From: Chromobotia macracanthus
Lineage: Eukaryota; Chordata; Actinopteri; Cypriniformes; Botiidae
Direction: 5' to 3'
DNA length: 64,000 bases
NCBI GenBank assembly: GCA_036877525.1
Contig: JAZGTH010000087.1
Location: 4,286,001 to 4,350,000 of the forward strand
The notes beneath the pieces are model-generated. The model was given only the letters and a program-made list of their open reading frames with translations, searched no databases and was not told where the DNA came from. Position numbers and translations under genes: made by a program. Position 1 is the first letter of the stretch; each line of letters starts with the position of its first letter. This document shows, piece after piece, positions 35,801 to 48,382 of this stretch.

Positions 35801-37679
35801 CTTCTACACCCACTATGGCACAATGCAGCAATATACTGCACATACATGCACTGCAGTGCATCCAATGCAGTGAGACTTATTTCATTTCACAATGCAATGT
35901 GGACCAGGGTGTATTCTCCTCTGTTCCAGCACAACAGAACTGGTCTCCACTCCAAATGATCCAATCATCTTAAATCTGAACCTGTGCAAGCAAATGAACT
36001 TTTGTCATCCAGTCTAATAAACTTGAGGACTTATACTGGTGGTGATTTCTCACACTGCTGATGTGACGTACTGAATAACACTGCTGACTATACATATTGA
36101 TGTATATAGTGAAGTCCAAAAGTCTGAAAATTTTTAATTATTCAAAAATATTCAAACATTTTTGGAGTGTCAAACAGTAACTTTTTGCATGTAATAATTC
36201 ATTTTTATGTAATAATTTTTGCATGTAGTAATTCATTTATTTTTATGAATTAATGTTAACAATCAAAGAGTTTAAGAACTGCAACTATTTCATATTCAGG
36301 CTTGTGTTTAAAGAAAACTATTATTTTCACACATTAACCTAAATGCTTGGATATAAGTGAACTTAATAGAAATACAATGTTTCTTTATGTTTGACATTGG
36401 ATAACTTTTGTACTTTATTTTATTAATATTAGTTTGTTGGTATAGAGTGAGAGTAAAAACATACAAGAGTAAAAATTTAAGACATTTTTACTTAGATTGC
36501 AGGCACCCAAGATTCTGTTTCTAAAGACATACAAACCCCTTTTACCCCCTGCAAACACAATCTGGGTTATTTGCAAACTTACTTTATAGGCCTGAGGGTC
36601 ATTGTGTATGTTAGTGTGTGTGTGTGAGTACGGTTATATTTAGAATATAATTGTTCTGTGGTAATGATATAAATCCCTCACCGTGCTCTGTATAAAACTC
36701 ACACAAGCACACAAAGAACAGAACAACACACTGACAATCATAACGGCATAGCATACATAGCACTAGTCAGATGCAGTAACTGTTTGTTCATGGTATGTTT
36801 CATACATTGCTCCAATTATGCCTTATCATCAATGCCTTATCAACAACTGTTAATACCTTATCATACTGTTATAACTGTTAACAGTACACTGATATATGAG
36901 CTAAAATATGAGCTTATCAAATCCTTAGTTGTGTGTTCAGGAAGGTGGAGGGAGAAAGATATCTCTCAGTAATGAAAAGAACATTGAATCTGTACCTGTA
37001 GAGGTGTGACATAGCAAACAGTTATCATGCATCAGCAAACCTCATTAAGAGAGAGATGCTTGTGTTCGATCTCAGTGGAGTGGTTAAGTTAAGAAAGAGC
37101 AGAGATTGAGGCAGAACATTCTTGCCAAAGCCATCCAAATCAGGAAAAGGTCCCGACCTGCCAGCAAATGAGGATCCTGACAGAACCCAAAGGATCTGCA
37201 GTTCTGTAATGAGCTTTGCTCACCTGGGAGAAACCTTTTAATCTATTAATGAACATGGTTTGCTATAAAGAGCAAGGAACATAAAGAAGTGTGAGGAGGC
37301 AAGGTCAGACAATGCTGTCTGTTGCCTTCTTCAGAACTTCTCTGTGTTTCCTAGTTCAGCTGATAATGCATGTATGCATCAGCAATGCCAAGGTCAAATA
37401 TGGGCACATTCATAAAGAATTTTTATTAAAAAAACCTAGAATACAGTTTTGCTTTGGATAAACGTTTACCAAATTAATAAATATAGATATGTTTTCTCCC
37501 ATTTTATTTAGCAGTCAGAGCTGGACTGACTTCTGTAACCATTTCAAATCACATCTGGGGCATTATGCCAACCTTGTGTATTGTATTAATAACCTCTCTC
37601 AATTCAGCTTGATGTTTTAAGGATTTACTGGCTTTCCTCTTTGTTTGATTGGGTGTGTAGCATGGGTGTGAATGGATTC
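29862..37679. other. gene-free intergenic region
   Basis: Nearly 8 kb without a recognisable exon on either strand. Small structures seen are a 20-bp direct tandem repeat (32111-32150), recurrent GCCATATTG words (31065-31150) and short direct repeats at 36185-36240. Confidence 0.45.
32111..32150. repeat. 20-bp perfect tandem duplication
   Basis: The 20-base unit beginning ACTATGTTTTG and ending TTATTACT occurs twice without a mismatch, head to tail. Confidence 0.93.
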
Positions 37680-37945
37680 AAAACATTTCAGTTCCCTTTC
37701 ATGGGAACTCGGTGCTGCGTCATCTTGATGCTATGGGGAACTCGCTTCAGGCACGTGTAAAACCAGGCCTATTTATAGGCAAGTTCAAGGTTAAGTGACG
37801 TAGCATTGCACGCCACAAAGCCTTAAAAAAGCGCCTGCAAAATACGTCATCGGCTTTATGTCTTCAGAAAGCTCATTAGTCTGCTTGTAGCCAGGCAAAA
37901 AGTGAGGGAAAAGAAAAAGATATAGATTAGGAAGAAGTTAGAAAA

Positions 37946-38790
37946 ATGTCTTCCAAGAACTTTAGAAAGTGCACGCAACCTTGCCCACGCTATATCGTGG
38001 CGGGTGACACGCATCATTTGTTTGTTTTTTGTTTGGAAGCGGAGCACGCTAGGTCAGCTCTTGAGAGAGCTGACTGTTCTCAGTGCGAATCACTCCCGCT
38101 GAGAATGCTCCGCTCCCGCCTGGCTCTCTTCAATCCTGACGGGAGCCGGGCAGCTGCACCTCACGGGGCGGGGGTTCGCAGCTCGATTTGGCAGACGAGC
38201 AGTGAGAGACGGGCCCCACCTTTTCTCTTGCGCTCTCTGCTGAATCAGATGAGCACACGCCAGAAGCCTGCTCTGTGGTTTCTTTCGAGCTGGAGGATGA
38301 GTTCATGCTGGCAGCATCAGATGACGATCTGACTCCCAGCAGCTAGATGGTTGCTGAGGCAGACCAGCTTCCTCTTTCTGCTGCTTTTGAGGAGCTGGTT
38401 GAGGTTGTTTTTTGTGCTGTCAAGAAACAGCACATTAAAACATCTAAGTTGAATGATAGGTTTCTATCATCCAGCAAGTAACAGCCTCCCCATCGCAGCC
38501 TTCCATTCTTCCCAGATCTTCACACTGAGGTGACGAAGTCATGGAAGAATCCATATTTAGCTCGTGTTTTTACTCTCAATACGAGCAATTACTCCTCTGT
38601 TGTGGGTTTACATGAGCACGGGCATGGGACGATGCCCAAGGTTGCGGGCTATCTCTCCCTCTACAGCATTGTCGTGGAGAAAACCTGCCTTGCCCTCCAA
38701 GCCCTGTAGGGTTACTTCTAATCTGGTAAGCAAGGTTTATGTGTCAGCAGGTCAGGTACCAGGCCTGGACCAAGGGGGGCAGGGTGTGGG
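37946..38790 (+). pseudogene. DIRS gag-like region, frameshifted
   Basis: The first 128 codons (37946-38332) contain a Cys/His module (GDTHHLFVFCLEAEHARSAL, then CSQCE) and LRMLRSRLALF, typical of the DIRS1 gag-like protein. Further gag-like words follow in other frames: HTEVTKSWKNPYLARVFT (about 38520-38575) and ALPSKPCRVTSNLV (about 38686-38728). Stops and shifts separate them, so no full product can be made. Confidence 0.75.
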
Positions 38791-38859
38791 TGTTAGAACC
38801 ATACTTTTCTGCATGGTGCCAGATGGCTGAGGCCTTTCTGTCACATGCGGGCCCCTAGG

Positions 38860-39266
38860 GTCAGCCTTGGATAAGTTTCTGACTCTGAAGGTGGCTCTGC
38901 TTTTGGCTCTTACATCGCTCAAAAGAGTAGGAGATCTACAGGCTCTATCTGTAGATCCTGCCTGCTTGGATTCAGCCCTTATTCTGTTTTGGTGGCCGCA
39001 ACCAAGGTAATATGGTTACAAAACAGCACTTATCTCACTGGATTACAGATGCTGTTACCCTGGCCTATGAGGCCTGTGACCTTGTGTCACCTTTGGGCAT
39101 TAGAGACGATTCTGCCTGGGGTGTAGCATCATCTAAGGCTCTGTCTAGGGGAGCATCCCTAAGTGAGGTTTGTGCTGTGGCAAGCTGGTCCTTTATGCAC
39201 ACATTTATTAGATTTTACAGTTTAGACTTGAACGAAACTCCAGGCACTCAGGTCCTCCTGGGTTGA
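38860..39266 (+). pseudogene. DIRS tyrosine recombinase C-terminal remnant
   Basis: Two pieces in different frames. LTLKVALLLALTSLKRVGDL (about 38879-38938) corresponds to the segment with the first catalytic arginine. The frame 39012-39266 has ITDAVTLAYEACDLVSP, RDDSAWGVASSKAL and TFIRFYSLD, the last carrying the nucleophile-region tyrosine. The usual H-x-x-R motif reads D-S-A-W here, so the enzyme would be inactive even without the frame breaks. Confidence 0.8.
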
Positions 39267-39754
39267 CAAGTCTAAATCTGCTCCTATGTTCTGTGCCAGT
39301 GTTTCACAGCATTTGGGGCAGGCCTTTCCTCACTGTGGCATAGTGGGTATTACTTCCCCATAGCGTCAAGCTGATGCAGCATCGAGTTCCCTCAAAAGGC
39401 AACATCTCAGGTTACGTATGTAACCCTGTTCCCTGAGATGGGGAATGAGACGCTGCGTCGCTTCGCCACATCTCTGTCTCGCCTGCACAACCTTTCTTCA
39501 GACCTAAACTGATGACGTATTTTGCAGGTGCTTTTTAGAGGCTTTGTGGCATGCAATGCTACATCATATGACCTTGAACTTGCCTATTAATAGGCCTGAT
39601 TTTACACGTGTTTAGACTCGGGCGAGCATGAAGCGCTTTCCCCATGCAGCGTCTCGTTCCCCCTCTCAGAGAACAGGGTTGCATATGTAACCTGAGACGT
39701 TTTCCTAATTAAATGTCATTGTGAGTGTATGTGTGTGTGTTGTCCTGGTATTCA

Positions 39755-40012
39755 CTACATTATGGGGACCAAATGTCCCCTCAAGAATAGTAGTAGTAGC
39801 AGTTATTTTTTAACTTATGGGGACATTTTTAGGTCCCCATGAGGAAACAAGCTTATGAATCATATACAAAAATCCTTAACATAAAACCACAGCAATTTTG
39901 TGTGTTGCATGGTTTAGTGGTATAGTTAGTGTAGAGGGATAGAATGTACAGTTTGTACAGTATAAAAACATTACATCTATGACATATCCCCATAAAACAT
40001 GAAAACCAAATG
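39755..40012. repeat. dispersed fish repeat ('GGGGACC...GGTCCCC')
   Basis: TTATGGGGACCAAATGTCCC and ATGGGGACATTTTTAGGTCC with AAACATGAAAACCAAATG at the right end match a repeat common in teleosts that often ends in a GT microsatellite, as here. Confidence 0.55.
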
Positions 40013-40033
40013 TGTGTGTGTGTGTGTGTGTGT
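40011..40033. repeat. (TG)n microsatellite
   Basis: An uninterrupted TG run abutting the dispersed repeat. It explains the Val-Cys repeat frame. Confidence 0.9.
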
Positions 40034-41682
40034 CTGTGAAACTGGGATTGAAGACATCGCTGTTTGTGTGGGTATTGATGTACAGGCAGGATTTGTATGT
40101 TTGCCATTTCTGCCCTGCTGTGCCATTGTCCTTATGACACACATAACTGTCAGCTGCAATTGTGTTTCCAGTGGATTAGCAGTTGACACAAAGCCTGGAA
40201 TACCCCTGTGCTTTTGTGTGTATGTGCGTTTTGCATTTCTGAAAGAGAAACCAAGAGAAAAGAGGAACACAGAGGGAGAAACAAAGGCAGGCATTACTAA
40301 AATGTTTATGATTTTGAATAAATTTAAACATCAAAATCAGCATTCTTAAAGCATGCTGGGATCAGATGAATCCTTTAATAAATTAGACGTGAAACTTGAG
40401 GAGTACCTAGAGCCAGAAGCATTAAACCACAGACAGACATGCCCAATTTCAAAAAATACTGAAACTCAAATTAACATTTCACTGAAATTGTGAATATAAA
40501 AATTCTATCTTACCTTTATGTTGTTCCAAACCATATGAAGTGTAAAGGATATTTTAGAGCTCTTCGGTGCATAGTGATGTCCATTTTTCTGCTAGTTTGC
40601 TGGTTCACACAGTCCATTGTGTAATAGAATAAACAGATTTGGTGAGCTGTCCAATATGAAGGGGCTCGGAAAACTTCAGGAAGTGAAGCGACAGTTCAAA
40701 TAACTGAATTTTAATTATATAGTTACAATTTACACAATTAAATTAACGTCTAAAACTTGTAATAAATTAGAGTGAAAATAAGTGTAACAAATAAGTTAGA
40801 GACTTGTACAAGTCACATAGACTTTTACTTATGGTACTTTTTTGTATTTAGATCTTGACAGCTCATGGTCACTATATACATTTATGGCAAAGAGCATTTT
40901 AAATGCCAAACATTAAATTATGATAAACATCTTTTATGTTCCACAGAAGTACATGAACTACATGAAAGTGGGAACTTTCTCGTTTTTAGGTGAACTTTCT
41001 TTTATATGTAAAGTAGTTTCTGTAGGAGGTGGTATGGGAAGCAACTGTGGAAGGCACATATTGTGGAAAAGAATCCAATCTATGTACCCTACAAACCATT
41101 CGTACTGTCTCCATTTATAAATATGTGGCTCATAATAACCAAGTGGTTGAGCTTTGCACTGAGTAAGTTATAATGTCTATTTCTTGCAGGGGTTATTTTG
41201 ACTGTCAGTGTGCTCTGACCCATTTATCTCTCACTGTGACGCAGAGATCTGCATGTGTACATATAAAACTCCCAAGCATTGGCCTCTGTCTTGGGGCCTA
41301 AGCTGACATGGCAAGCAAAGAGAAAGTATTTACAATACAGGGTCAAAGTTCATCTGCAAGCATTTTGTTAGTTTAAAGTTCACGTTCAAAACCTTGTCAT
41401 GTGCACATTTCCCTGGGCGATGAAGTATATATATATATACATATATACATATAAAACATATATTTTGTTTTGTATTATTTTTTTTGTTAGGGAGAGTCAT
41501 TCTTGCTCTTTTCAAAGAATTTTTACCACTGTATTATGGAAAAGTGCTAAGTAAATAATCTATAATCATGTAAAGCTAGAATATTAAAATAAACTGGATT
41601 ATCAGTTTAATCAAAACAGGAGAAAACGTATCCCATGTCTTTTGTTTTTGATGTCAAGGGCTGTGAGTCCAATTAAAATGTG

Positions 41683-41715
<33 letters not shown>

Positions 41716-44452
41716 AAGAGAAAGATCTTAAAGAACAATTAAACAAAGTGGAAGGAGGACTCAAATCAACTTTAATATTAGTATAAGTACAAAGTTGACA
41801 GGCTGCAGTGCATGGACATATAAGCCACACACACATACACATGTCCAGCCACGCAAACACACACATAGCTTACTTTTTTAGTCTAAATGACTGCACCAAA
41901 GCAAAGAAAATTATTGATCTTCTCTGCCTGCATCCTCCTCTTCTGTGCTAATACAGGTGATGTTTTCCACAGGAGTAAGAAAATAAAACAGCAAAACAAA
42001 TCAACAAAAAAATCCATAAACATATTCTATATTGTATTTTAGTAAAAGATATGTTACTTAATATAAGTTACTATAATTTTATTACAATAGACAGAGCTTC
42101 TTGCAGAGCTGGAAGAGCCCTAAATGTTCAAACAATTGTGGAATTTCTCGACATGGTTTCCTACACATCAAAGTGTGTGATACTTGTGAACTTGACCACC
42201 TCGCCAATCCAGTACAGAGAGGAAATCAGTTAAAGACCATAAAGCCAGACAACCTGTGTTTATGCTGGTTTGGAATGGGACCTTTCAATTAACAACTGAT
42301 TTGCAGCATATATGGACATTGCTGCATGCATCACAACCTAATAAGACTGACCTGTACCACCTGAAAAGGCTGCAGTGATTTGATACTGAAAGTGCATGTG
42401 TTTTGAAAAATGCTGTACTGCATGATGGGTAATCAAGGGAAATATGAACCTCATTGTCTTGCATATTTAAACTCCTTGTGCTTCTTGGACACTCCATTTA
42501 AAAAGAGTGCATTATTATCAAATAGTTATGTCTTTCTTACAACACATGGAAACTAATATATCTTACATCCTGACATTTGAAATGATAACAATATTTATTC
42601 ATGCATATATGCTAAAATGAGTGATAGACCGATATATCATCTACAATAATTAGACAACAGATATTTGGCTATTTTGACATTATACTGTAGCAAACAGCAG
42701 CATCCACTTGGTTAATTAGGATATGTTTATTTCATTTTAGCAATATTGTGTGCATGTCTCATTTGATATTAGTAAACTATACAATGTACAGTATATTCTG
42801 CATTATAGCCATGAGCCATCCGCCATCTTGCTCTCTACATCAGTATTGGCTTCAGTCTTTGATCAAGCCCACATTGGCTGATCAGTACTACAAGATTTCT
42901 CAGTTAGTCTTTTACATTCACTCTCACACATTCTCATCCATTTATGACACAAATCCCCAGAAAGGTCGAATGTGTGTTTTTGTGTATAAATGTAACAGAG
43001 ACAGTGTGTGTATGTTTGGCTTGATTAGACCAGTTGGGTAGGGGCTGTAAATAGGTCAGGGGCCCCCTTGGGGGTGTGATTCTATGTGTCACCCCTTACA
43101 CAACGGGCATGCAGCTGTCTGAGAGATTCATTTGAAATCCCTACTGAATGTGCAATTGTCAGTGCACACACACACATACACACTTGCATTTAAATAACAA
43201 GCAGTTTAGATATGACTGATACTAAGCAGACAATAAGTGTTCTTGAATATGTTCTGCTGCTAAAAGAACTGCAAATAAATTTGCAAACAAAAACTGAAAC
43301 AAACCTTTACCCAGTATGAATCTAGTCTCACTTTCTCTCTTTGAATGAAACAGTCTGATTCATTTGAGTTGTTCACAGGAGTTAACAAATGTTTGAGCTG
43401 CATTTTGCTTTGCATTTAATTAGTAGCTTGTTGCCAATTATCTACTTAAGTGTAGCTGAACTACTTGAAATAATGAGTAGTCTGTAGCTTGAAAGCTACA
43501 GTTTCAAAGTAGCTTCCCCAGGACTGATTCTGAGAGTGTAATAATAGCAAAAACAGAAAGAGGCAGAGAGAAAAATAGCTAAATAATAAAATGTTTTTCT
43601 TCTTTCAGAGTTGATGAAAGAATAATATGTGATTTGTGTGTGTCTGTGTGTAGCACTTCCTGTTGTAAGCTCACACTGCAGAAGAAGCTTCTGCTGTCTT
43701 ACTGGGTACCAAGAACTCCAGAGGGGTTATTAGAGTAGAAGACCTTTCTAACACACACTGATCAAGCATTTGCCATACAAGATGATCTGACGTAAATGTT
43801 CTGTGATCTGTCAGACACCCCATAAAAATGATTAGTGACCATATTTGCAGGGCTATTGTGGGAGATATTGTTTCAGGTTAGAAGAATGTTCCTGAAATGA
43901 TGTCATGTCACACTGTACGTTGATGTACTATACACAAGGTCATATTAGTATGATGAGATCATATTTTATATACCGCTGCAAACAGCTGCCAGGGGTTTTC
44001 TCTGGCTTCTGATTGATATTTCTCACCCATAACAGATGAATAAAAAAGATGATCATTCTTAGAAAGTAGAATAATTTTTTTTCCATTCCAAAAAAGGAAG
44101 TGTTGTGGAATGCAGTGCCTTTCAATGTGGAAAAGTTTGATAAATAGTAACTATGTGGCGTTCTAAAGACTTGGAAAATGCTCCCAATTTGCATATTTGT
44201 ATTTTAATTCTAAATGAGATTTTTTTATATTATTAAAATTATTAGCATAAGAAATTTAAAGAAAAGTTGAACTGAAAATGTAACATGGATTTACAATGCC
44301 TTAGTATCTGGTAAATCCATTTGAACAAATGAGAAAACATGGTCAATGCCACAAACCTATTTCTACAGAAGCTTATCTGATAAGCATTTTTTAACAATAA
44401 AGTTAACTAAAGAATCTGTCATGTTCACACTGCCCAACAAACCCTAACGGAG
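40034..44452. other. gene-free intergenic region
   Basis: No exon recognised. It includes short AT (41429-41460) and compound GT/GA (41682-41726) repeats and CA tracts. Confidence 0.45.
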
Positions 44453-44757
44453 TTAAAGGTGCAGTAAGCGAATTCTGAGAAACATCGTTGATATTTAAAA
44501 TTAATACAAAACAAACTCATTGCTTCATTGCTGTGCCCTCAAAATATTGAACATGAAATGTAACATAAGCAATGATTAACAGCTAGCACATACTGCTGAT
44601 TGCTGATCAGCTACAATAGTTTTATGTTGTTTAGATTGATCCAATCCACTTTGTTCTGTCTCCTATTTACATAGCCAAGACTATGTGCAAACATAGTTTG
44701 GATGCTGATTTAAATTTTCAACAGAAGTTTCCCAGAAATCAGTTACTGCACCTTTAA
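44453..44757. mobile_element. TTAA-flanked MITE, short copy
   Basis: AGGTGCAGTAAGCGAATTCTG on the left and the inverted form ending CAGTTACTGCACCT on the right, between perfect TTAA copies at 44453-44456 and 44754-44757. It is 297 bp between the duplications. It is the same family as 12887-13684, with about 500 bp less interior and the opposite orientation. Confidence 0.85.
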
Positions 44758-46379
44758 CACACTGATCGAACTAAATCGTACAACCTCTGGATTTGATGCC
44801 TGTTAAAGTAGTGTGAACTAGCCTTAACAAGATAATTAATGACGTAAGTTCTTAAGCTGTCCACTCTCCCCACCGCAAGTGGGCAAATCCGCACTGCACT
44901 TAAAATGCTCAGGATGAAACATAGTGAGTCAGTGCAAGAAAAGTCTCTAAGCTTCGGTCCCTAGAGGGAATCTGTCATTAGCCCTGATTTAGTCCTCCTC
45001 TTCTTCTTCTACACAGGAAGACAGCTTACCGCTGTCTTATGCTATCACCCTCACAAAAGCAGCATTGCAGAGACAGGAACAGTGAGGGTAGAGTAAGAAA
45101 AGAGATATAACAGACCAGCCTATTGCAGAAGAGAAGAGAAGCCAGTTAGGTGGCTGCAGACAGTTAGCGTCATGCATGATGTACAGAGCGTGACGGACAC
45201 ACAACTACAGACAGCAAATCGATCCTGTAAATCTACAGTCTCACAGAGCACAACTTCAGGCTCCCATTACTAAAAGTGTAATGCTGCCTGCAGTTGATCC
45301 CAGCCAGACCATCCAAGTTAAAAAAGCTACTTCAGTATTGAGTAGTATTAGACTCCATGTTCAAAGCTGAACCAAACACACCTTAAAATCATTTTCTGTC
45401 TCCCACACTGTAATTCCTTCACTTTCCTAGTGTGTTTGGCACATCAAGAATGAAAGAGAACTTGAAGAGACTAGAAACTTAGGTTGTGTCCTCAATCCTA
45501 GCTGGCTGCAAGCCTATAATGTAGGCTGGCAGCCCCAATGCTGTCCAGGTAGGCAGCTCATTTATTTTTAAGACACAGCCTTATACTGCATTCCATTCAA
45601 AGTCTGACGTGGGAAATGTCAACTTGCAAAAAAAATAAACACAAATGAGGCAATTGTTGGCATACAGTTAGTGTAGGTTATACTGTATGTGGAAATTAAA
45701 TTTGGCATATTTTTCAAAAACGTTTAAGTTTATATTAAAATATAAGATTATTATTTATTTATTATTTGTTTGTTTGGTTAGGTTGGAAAATTGCACATTT
45801 TGAGGCAATTTAAAGCTACCTTATAAAACTCCTTTGGTTTCATCTGTATGAAAATGTTTTTGGTGCATACTTAATATACAAAATTTTATTCATATTCTCT
45901 AACTTGCATTTATAGAGTCAAAACTTGTGTTTGTGCATTCACAGAGATATAGCTGGAGTCAAACCCTGGGAAAATACTGGAGGTTCTGCTAGTTCATTAG
46001 TGTTCTCTTAAGTATGTGTGTGTGTAGTGGGTGAGTATCTCTACAGATCTTCCCACCCCAGCTGCATTGCTGATGATGCTTGCGGTTTTGGAGCTGAGCA
46101 GACTGCAGTGTTGTGGTACTGTTCGTACCTGGAAACTCAGATAAAGTTCAGCATGAGACATTGGATAGCACCAGGGCTTGTCCCTTTAATCTCCTGCTCT
46201 ATTACACATTAATATTCATAAAGGAATAAAATACCAATTCACCCCCTCCCCATTTTCTTTCTTCCTCTAAAGGATGATGACAATAGTCATGCATGATCTT
46301 TTTGGAGTTCAAAGCAGGTGAACCAATACACTGCAGCATGCTGTTATATAATTATTTATCATTTCTACTGTCCATTCTT
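44758..46379. other. intergenic, one MITE-like pair of ends
   Basis: No gene. GGTTGTGTCCT at about 45483 and GACACAGCC at about 45581 form short inverted ends around a roughly 110-bp segment rich in GGCTGGCAG/TAGGCAG words, a probable small MITE. Confidence 0.4.
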
Positions 46380-46690
46380 AAAGGGATAGTTTATCCAGAA
46401 ATGAAATTCTAGCAATATTAGTAATATTTAATCACCCTTGTGTCATTCAAACCCCAATGGCTTTCTTTGTTCTTAGGAACCATTTTTTTGTCCTCGCTTT
46501 TGTCTTTACAATGGCAATGGATTTTGTCTGACTCTTCTCAAGCTTCAAAAGGACACCAAAGCTTCATAAATAATTCCACACAGCATAAAATGTAATGTAT
46601 TATCTTGACCTGTGCCATTTCTCTGCATGCATACTCACGAGAGTGCATGCAAACAATGGGAAATAATGCCTTAAAGAAACTTGAGAGATT
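46380..46690. mobile_element. MITE fragment, 'AAAGGGATAGTT' end
   Basis: It starts AAAGGGATAGTTTATCCAGAAATG and includes TTTAATCACCCTTGTGTCATTC, the left part of the same MITE family as 10987 and 56587. The inverted right end was not found, so it is truncated or diverged. Confidence 0.55.
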
Positions 46691-48146
46691 TTATCTAAGG
46701 TTTTAATCAAGTAATTGTTTATATTTTTGTTTGTTTTTTACTTAACCAATTAGTATACCTTCATTTGGTGTACATGGTGTATATGGACAGAGTTGCATGG
46801 ATATATATTTCGCTCATCATATATGCTTTTTGTATGACAGCAATTTATATAAAATGCTTTCCACTCCAAATTGTAACATGGCAACAGCAAAATTCTGATT
46901 TCTTTTCAGAATAGACTGATATCTTATTTTTACCAGCAATACATTTCAATTATAATCAGATTTAGTAAATAAATGGCCAGTTGTACAGTCCACCAATAGC
47001 ATTTGTGAATCCAGTAGTAAATGCACTTAATAACAACCAATAGTACAGCAACCTGGTGACAGGTAAAATCCAGATAAAATCCCTGTATGTGTGAACAGTG
47101 TGAACATATTACTAGGAATCTGACATCAGCATGATCCATTTGACCTCCTATGTTCTCCTATGTTCCTACAGATCCATTTTTAGCAATGGTTTCTTTTTTA
47201 TTCGAGGAACTTACTCTACATATTTCCTGGCACAACTTGCACACACCCACCTTCATAATCCTTTTCTCCATAACGTGGTATTATTACACTGCCTGTCTCA
47301 GGATGGGGTTAACACTTTGCAACAATAAACACTGTTGACATGGTGATACCCACAATGAACTGTAACCCAAAATGAACCAGTGACTATCACACAGGTAAGG
47401 CAGAGAGAATCGAGAGATAGAAAGAGAAGGAATAATAAAATAAAGAGCTCTTAAAATGGTTGAATGTTCATAAACACATATGCATAAACACAGGGTGAAT
47501 TCACCAGACAGCTGCACCACTTTTGTGTGAAAGTCTGCTTATGGTGTCTTATTCACCCTTATTCACAAACTACCGCTATTCACAAACCAGATTACTCAAT
47601 TACCAACATTGCTACAACAGCACTGCGCTGTGAGTATTTTAATTGGTATTAGTATTGGTATTTTAATTGGTAATTGGTATTTAAAAGGTATTAGAGCAAT
47701 CCCCCCCTTTCTATTTAAATTAGGCTAATTTAGGCTTAGGTGGTAAACTGAATCATTTGTATCCATTTTGTATTGGTTATAGTCGAGAATAATATGGGTT
47801 TCAGTCAACTAAACATGTTCTTTTTGAATTTTGAAGAGCCATTTCATTGCCAGGATTACAGTGAAACAACGATGCTCTACAGCCCCAGTAAAATATGCTT
47901 GATCATGCCAGTCTGCCACATCCTCCACAGCCTAGCCTTCAGAAATGGTTTGCAAAAGGGAGAATGGCAAATTAAATTCTGTCTGTGCCATTACCTGAAT
48001 TGCATAATTCCTTTAGTGCATTGAGTGGCAGAACAATGCAAATAGTGTGTGCATACATGATGCTATCAGTGGGTACAATTCATTCCTTACGAATTTTCTT
48101 TTACACATTCAGTCAAGCATCACAACCTATAATTGAGATTTCCCTG
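46691..48146. other. intergenic, no feature recognised
   Basis: AT-rich sequence. A local direct duplication of TTAATTGGTATT occurs near 47640-47680. Confidence 0.4.
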
Positions 48147-48382
48147 CTGAAAGGACCAGCATAGCTGGTCACCATAGCTGTTGTGTTTTAAATTCTGAAC
48201 TCTGAGTTTCTGAACTAGCATCACCAGCAAGACTTCCTCAGTTATCTTCATCCACCATGCTTTGCTGATAAAAAACATGTTTATGCAGGTCCTTTGGTCT
48301 GATGCTCAACTAGCATTAGACCAGCACCAGCCAGCATTTAACCAGCCTAGACCAGCATGTAAAACACATTTTTCATCAGGGT
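48147..48382. repeat. 'ACCAGC' dispersed repeat with inverted ends
   Basis: It opens CCCTGCTGAAAGGACCAGCA and closes ACCAGCCTAGACCAGCATGT followed by TTTTTCATCAGGG. The ends are imperfect inverted copies (CCTGCTGAA / TTCATCAGG). This repeat type is frequent in fish genomes. Confidence 0.6.

Larger units (their letters stand above)
37680..39702 (+). mobile_element. DIRS1-like tyrosine-recombinase retrotransposon, internally deleted
   Basis: Inverted terminal repeats: about 37734-37855 is the inverted copy of about 39500-39625 (shared GCCTATT-ATAGGCAAGTTCAAGG and GCAAAATACGTCAT). Each outer end has its complement in an internal region before the right repeat: 37684-37740 matches 39353-39402, and 39635-39700 matches 39406-39466. 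This split internal complementary region is the hallmark of DIRS elements, which replicate via a circle and integrate without target duplication. The coding part holds a gag-like region (about 37946-38790, several frames) and the C-terminal part of the recombinase (about 38860-39266). The reverse transcriptase/RNase H region is missing. Confidence 0.88.
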
